From NCBI RefSeq assembly GCF_964340395.1, contig NC_135569.1, positions 17,936,757-18,000,756 of the forward strand: 64,000 bases of DNA, written 5' to 3'. The translations under genes were made by a program, and so were the position numbers. The first letter of the stretch is position 1, and each line of letters opens with the position of its first letter. Positions 60,701 through 64,000 of the stretch are shown piece after piece. The notes under the pieces were generated by a model. The model was not told the DNA's origin, searched no databases, and worked only from the letters and a program-made list of their open reading frames with translations. This DNA comes from Glandiceps talaboti (lineage: Eukaryota; Hemichordata; Enteropneusta; Spengelidae).

Positions 60701-63700
60701 GTAACAGAGACTAGTTATGGGTAACAGAGACTAGGTATAGGTAACAGAGATTAGTTATTGGTAACAGACTATTTATTGGTTACAGAGACTAGTTATAGGT
60801 AACAGAGACTAGTTATTGGTAACTGGGACTAGTTATTAGTAACAGAGACCAGTTATTGGTAACAGAGACTAGTTATAGGTAACAGAGACCAGTTATTGGT
60901 AACAGAGACTAGTTATAGGTAACATAGACCAGTTATTGGTAACAGAGACTAGTTATAGGTAACAGAGATTGGTTATTGGTAACAGAGATTAGTTATTGGT
61001 AACAGAGATTAGTTATAGGTAACAGAGACCAGTTATTAGTAACAGAGACTAGGTATAGGTAAGAGAGAATAGTAATAGGTAACAGAGACTAGTTATTGGT
61101 AACAGAGACTAGTTATTGGTAACTGGGACTAGTTATAGGTAACAGAGACTAGTTATTGGTAACAGGACAAGTTACTGGTAACAGAGACAAGTTATAGGTA
61201 ACAGAGACTAGTTATAGGTAACAGAGACTAGTTATAGGTAACAGGACAAGTTACTGGTAACAGAGATTAGTTATAGGTAACATAGACTAGTTATAGGTAA
61301 CAGAGACTAGTTATTGGTAACAGAGACTAGTTATAGGTAACAGAGACTAGTTATAGGTAACAGGGACTAGTTATTGGTAAAAGAGACTGGTTATAGATAA
61401 CAGAGACTGGGTATAGGTAACAGAGACTAGTTATTGGTAACAGAGACTGGTTATAGGTAACAGAGACTGGTTATAGGTAACATAGATTAGTTATAGGTAA
61501 CAGAGTTTAGTTACTGGTAACAGAGACTAGTTATTGTAACAGAGACCTGTTATTGGTAACAGAGACTAGTTATAGGTAACAGAGACTAGTTATTGGTAAC
61601 AAAGACTAGTTATTGGTAACAGAGACTGGTTATAGGTAACAGAGACTAGTTATTGGTAACAGAGACTAGTTAGTGGTAACAGACTAGTTATTGGTTACAG
61701 AGACTAGTTATTGGTAACTGGGACTAGTTATTAGTAACAGAGACCAGTTATTGGTAACAGAGACTAGTTATAGGTAACAGAGACCAGTTATTGGTAACAG
61801 AGACTAGTTATAGGTAACAGAGATTGGTTATTGGTAACAGAGATTAGTTATTGGTAACAGAGATTAGTTATAGGTAACAGAGACTAGCTATTGGTAACAG
61901 AGACCAGTTACTGGTAACAGAGACTAGTTATAGGTAACAGAGACCAGTTATTAGTAACAGAGACTAGGTATAGGTAAGAGAGAATAGTAATAGGTAACAG
62001 AGACTAGTTATTAGTAACAGAGATTAGTTATGGTAACAGAGACTAGTTATAGGTAACAGAGATTGGTTATTGGTAACAGAGATTAGTTATTGGTAACAGA
62101 GATTAGTTATAGGTAACAGAGACTAGTTATTGGTAACAGAGACTAGTTATTGGTAACAGAGACTGGTTATAGGTAACAGAGACTAGTTATTGGTAACAGG
62201 ACAAGTTATTGGTAACAGAGACTAGTTATAGGTAACAGAGACAAGTTATAGGTAACAGAGACTAGTTATAGGTAACATAGACTAGTTATTGGTAACAGAG
62301 ACTAGTTATAGGTAACATAGACTAGTTATAGGTAACAGAGACTAGTTATAGGTAACAGAGACTAGTTATTGGTAACAGAGACTAGTTATAGGTAACAGAG
62401 ACTAGTTATAGGTAACAGAGACTAGTTATTGGTAACAGAGACTAGTTATTGGTAACAGAGACTAGTTATAGGTAACAGAGACTAGTTATAGGTAACAGAG
62501 ACTAGTTATAGGTAACAGAGACAAGTTATTGGTAACAGAGACTAGTTATAGGTAACAGAGACAAGTTATTGGTAACAGAGACTAGTTATAGGTAACAGAG
62601 ACTAGTTATAGGTAACATAGACTAGTTATAGGTAACAGAGACTAGTTATAGGTAACAGAGACAAGTTATTGGTAACAGAGACTAGTTATAGGTAACAGAG
62701 ACAAGTTATTGGTAACAGAGACTAGTTATAGGTAACAGAGACAAGTTATTGGTAACAGAGACTAGTTATAGGTAACAGAGACTAGTTATAGGTAACAGAG
62801 ACTAGTTATAGGTAACAGAGACTAGTTATAGGTAACAGAGACAAGTTATAGGTAACAGAGACAAGTTATAGGTAACAGAGACTAGTTATAGGTAACAGAG
62901 ACTAGTTATAGGTAACAGAGACTAGTTATAGGTAACAGAGACAAGTTATTGGTAACAGAGACAAGTTATTGGTAACAGAGACTAGTTATAGGTAACAGAG
63001 ACAAGTTATTGGTAACAGAGACTAGTTATAGGTAACAGAGACAAGTTATAGGTAACAGAGACTAGTTATAGGTAACAGAGACTAGTTATAGGTAACAGAG
63101 ACTAGTTATAGGTAACAGAGACAAGTTATTGGTAACAGAGACTAGTTATAGGTAACAGAGACAAGTTATTGGTAACAGAGACTAGTTATAGGTAACAGAG
63201 ACTAGTTATAGGTAACAGAGACTTGTTATTGGTAACAGAGACTAGTTATAGGTAACAGAGACTAGTTATAGGTAACAGAGAATAGTTATAGGTAACAGAG
63301 AATAGTTATTGGTAACAGAGACTAGTTATAGGTAACAGAGACTAGTTATAGGTAACAGAGATTAGTTATAGGTAACAGAGATTAGTTATAGGTAACAGAG
63401 ACTAGTTATTGGTAACAGAGATTAGTTATAGGTAACAGAGACTAGTTATAGGTAACAGAGATTAGTTATAGGTAACAGAGACTAGTTATTGGTAACAGAG
63501 ATTAGTAATTGGTAACAGAGACTAGTTATAGGTAACAGAGACTAGTTATAGGTAACAGAGACTAGTTAATGGTAACAGAGACTAGTTATAGGTAACAGAG
63601 ACAAGTTATTGGTAACAGAGACTAGTTATAGGTAACAGAGACAAGTTATTGGTAACAGAGACTAGTTATGGGTAACAGAGACTAGGTATGGGTAACAGAG

Positions 63701-64000
63701 ATTAGTTATTGGTAACAGAGACTAGTTATTGGTAACAGAGACTAGTTATAGGTAACAGAGACTAGCTATTGGTAACAGAGACTAGTTATGGGTAACAGAG
63801 ACTAGGTATAGGTAACAGAGATTAGTTATTGGTAACAGACTATTTATTGGTTACAGAGACTAGTTATAGGTAACAGAGACTAGTTATTGGTAACTGGGAC
63901 TAGTTATTAGTAACAGAGACCAGTTATTGGTAACAGAGACTAGTTATAGGTAACAGAGACCAGTTATTGGTAACAGAGACTAGTTATAGGTAACATAGAC
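48736..64000. repeat. 20-bp satellite (over 15 kb, about 760 units) with higher-order repeats
   Basis: Unit aggtaacagagactagttat, continuing past the window end. The commonest variants are ta(t/a)ggt, ga(c/t)tag, gacaag, agacca and a 19-bp form with caggacaag. Rare markers recur at long spacing: aacagactatttatt at 54141, 57851, 60763 and 63834; caggacaagttatagg at 50286 and about 52223; catagaatag next to caggacaagttactgg at about 51000, 56070, 56395, 58925 and 59270. This shows higher-order units of about 1.9 kb (early part) and 2.9-3.7 kb (later part). Units contain TAG stops or shift frame, so there is no coding potential. Confidence 0.98.

Overview
The window is eukaryotic nuclear DNA from an animal. 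Spliced exons with GT-AG junctions encode the C-terminal half of an atypical protein kinase C (aPKC, PRKCI/PRKCZ type). Between and after them lie large amounts of LINEs, SINEs, a DIRS-like retroelement, foldback DNA elements and at least ten minisatellite arrays. aPKC sequence, DIRS and Jockey/CR1-like elements together fit a marine invertebrate bilaterian (lophotrochozoan or basal deuterostome), but I cannot name the species from sequence alone.

Region 1-23.6 kb is the 3' half of the aPKC gene on the + strand. Six coding exons (3103-3276, 8751-8876, 10443-10522, 14605-14694, 17101-17216, 23411-23498) splice in frame from the kinase catalytic loop to the stop codon. Upstream exons lie outside the window. 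The introns (1.6-6.2 kb) hold a 37-bp array (1-1146), a 33-bp array (4985-6895), a 46-bp array (17299-18175), three blocks of a 39-bp array inside a 1.2-1.4 kb tandem duplication (18723-22842), copies of a dispersed hairpin-headed repeat (called R1 here), copies of a second dispersed repeat (R2), a broken DIRS-like element (11985-13375), a 207-bp foldback element with 9-bp target duplication, and a 650-bp inverted-repeat element nested in an R1 copy.

Region 23.5-36.3 kb is 3'UTR/intergenic: a three-copy 54/55-bp duplication of the aPKC C-terminal codons, an R2 copy, an irregular TCTAATC-rich array (25845-28090), R1 with a locally amplified tail, a tRNA-derived SINE, a GC-rich foldback element, and a 5.1-kb array of an almost invariant 30-bp unit that runs into a LINE endonuclease fragment. 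Region 36.3-48.7 kb is intergenic, with a nearly complete LINE on the minus strand (38967-43285), two LINE 3' fragments and smaller repeats. From 48736 to the window end (over 15 kb) everything is a 20-bp satellite with higher-order structure.

The only host gene I can support is aPKC. The very long reading frames inside the arrays are open because the units lack stop codons, not because they are genes. The recurring theme is local: several arrays appear to have been seeded from pieces of transposable elements lying nearby (37-bp from R2, 46-bp from a foldback element end, 30-bp from a LINE endonuclease, 39-bp from a hAT-like zinc-finger region, 52-bp from the R1 tail).
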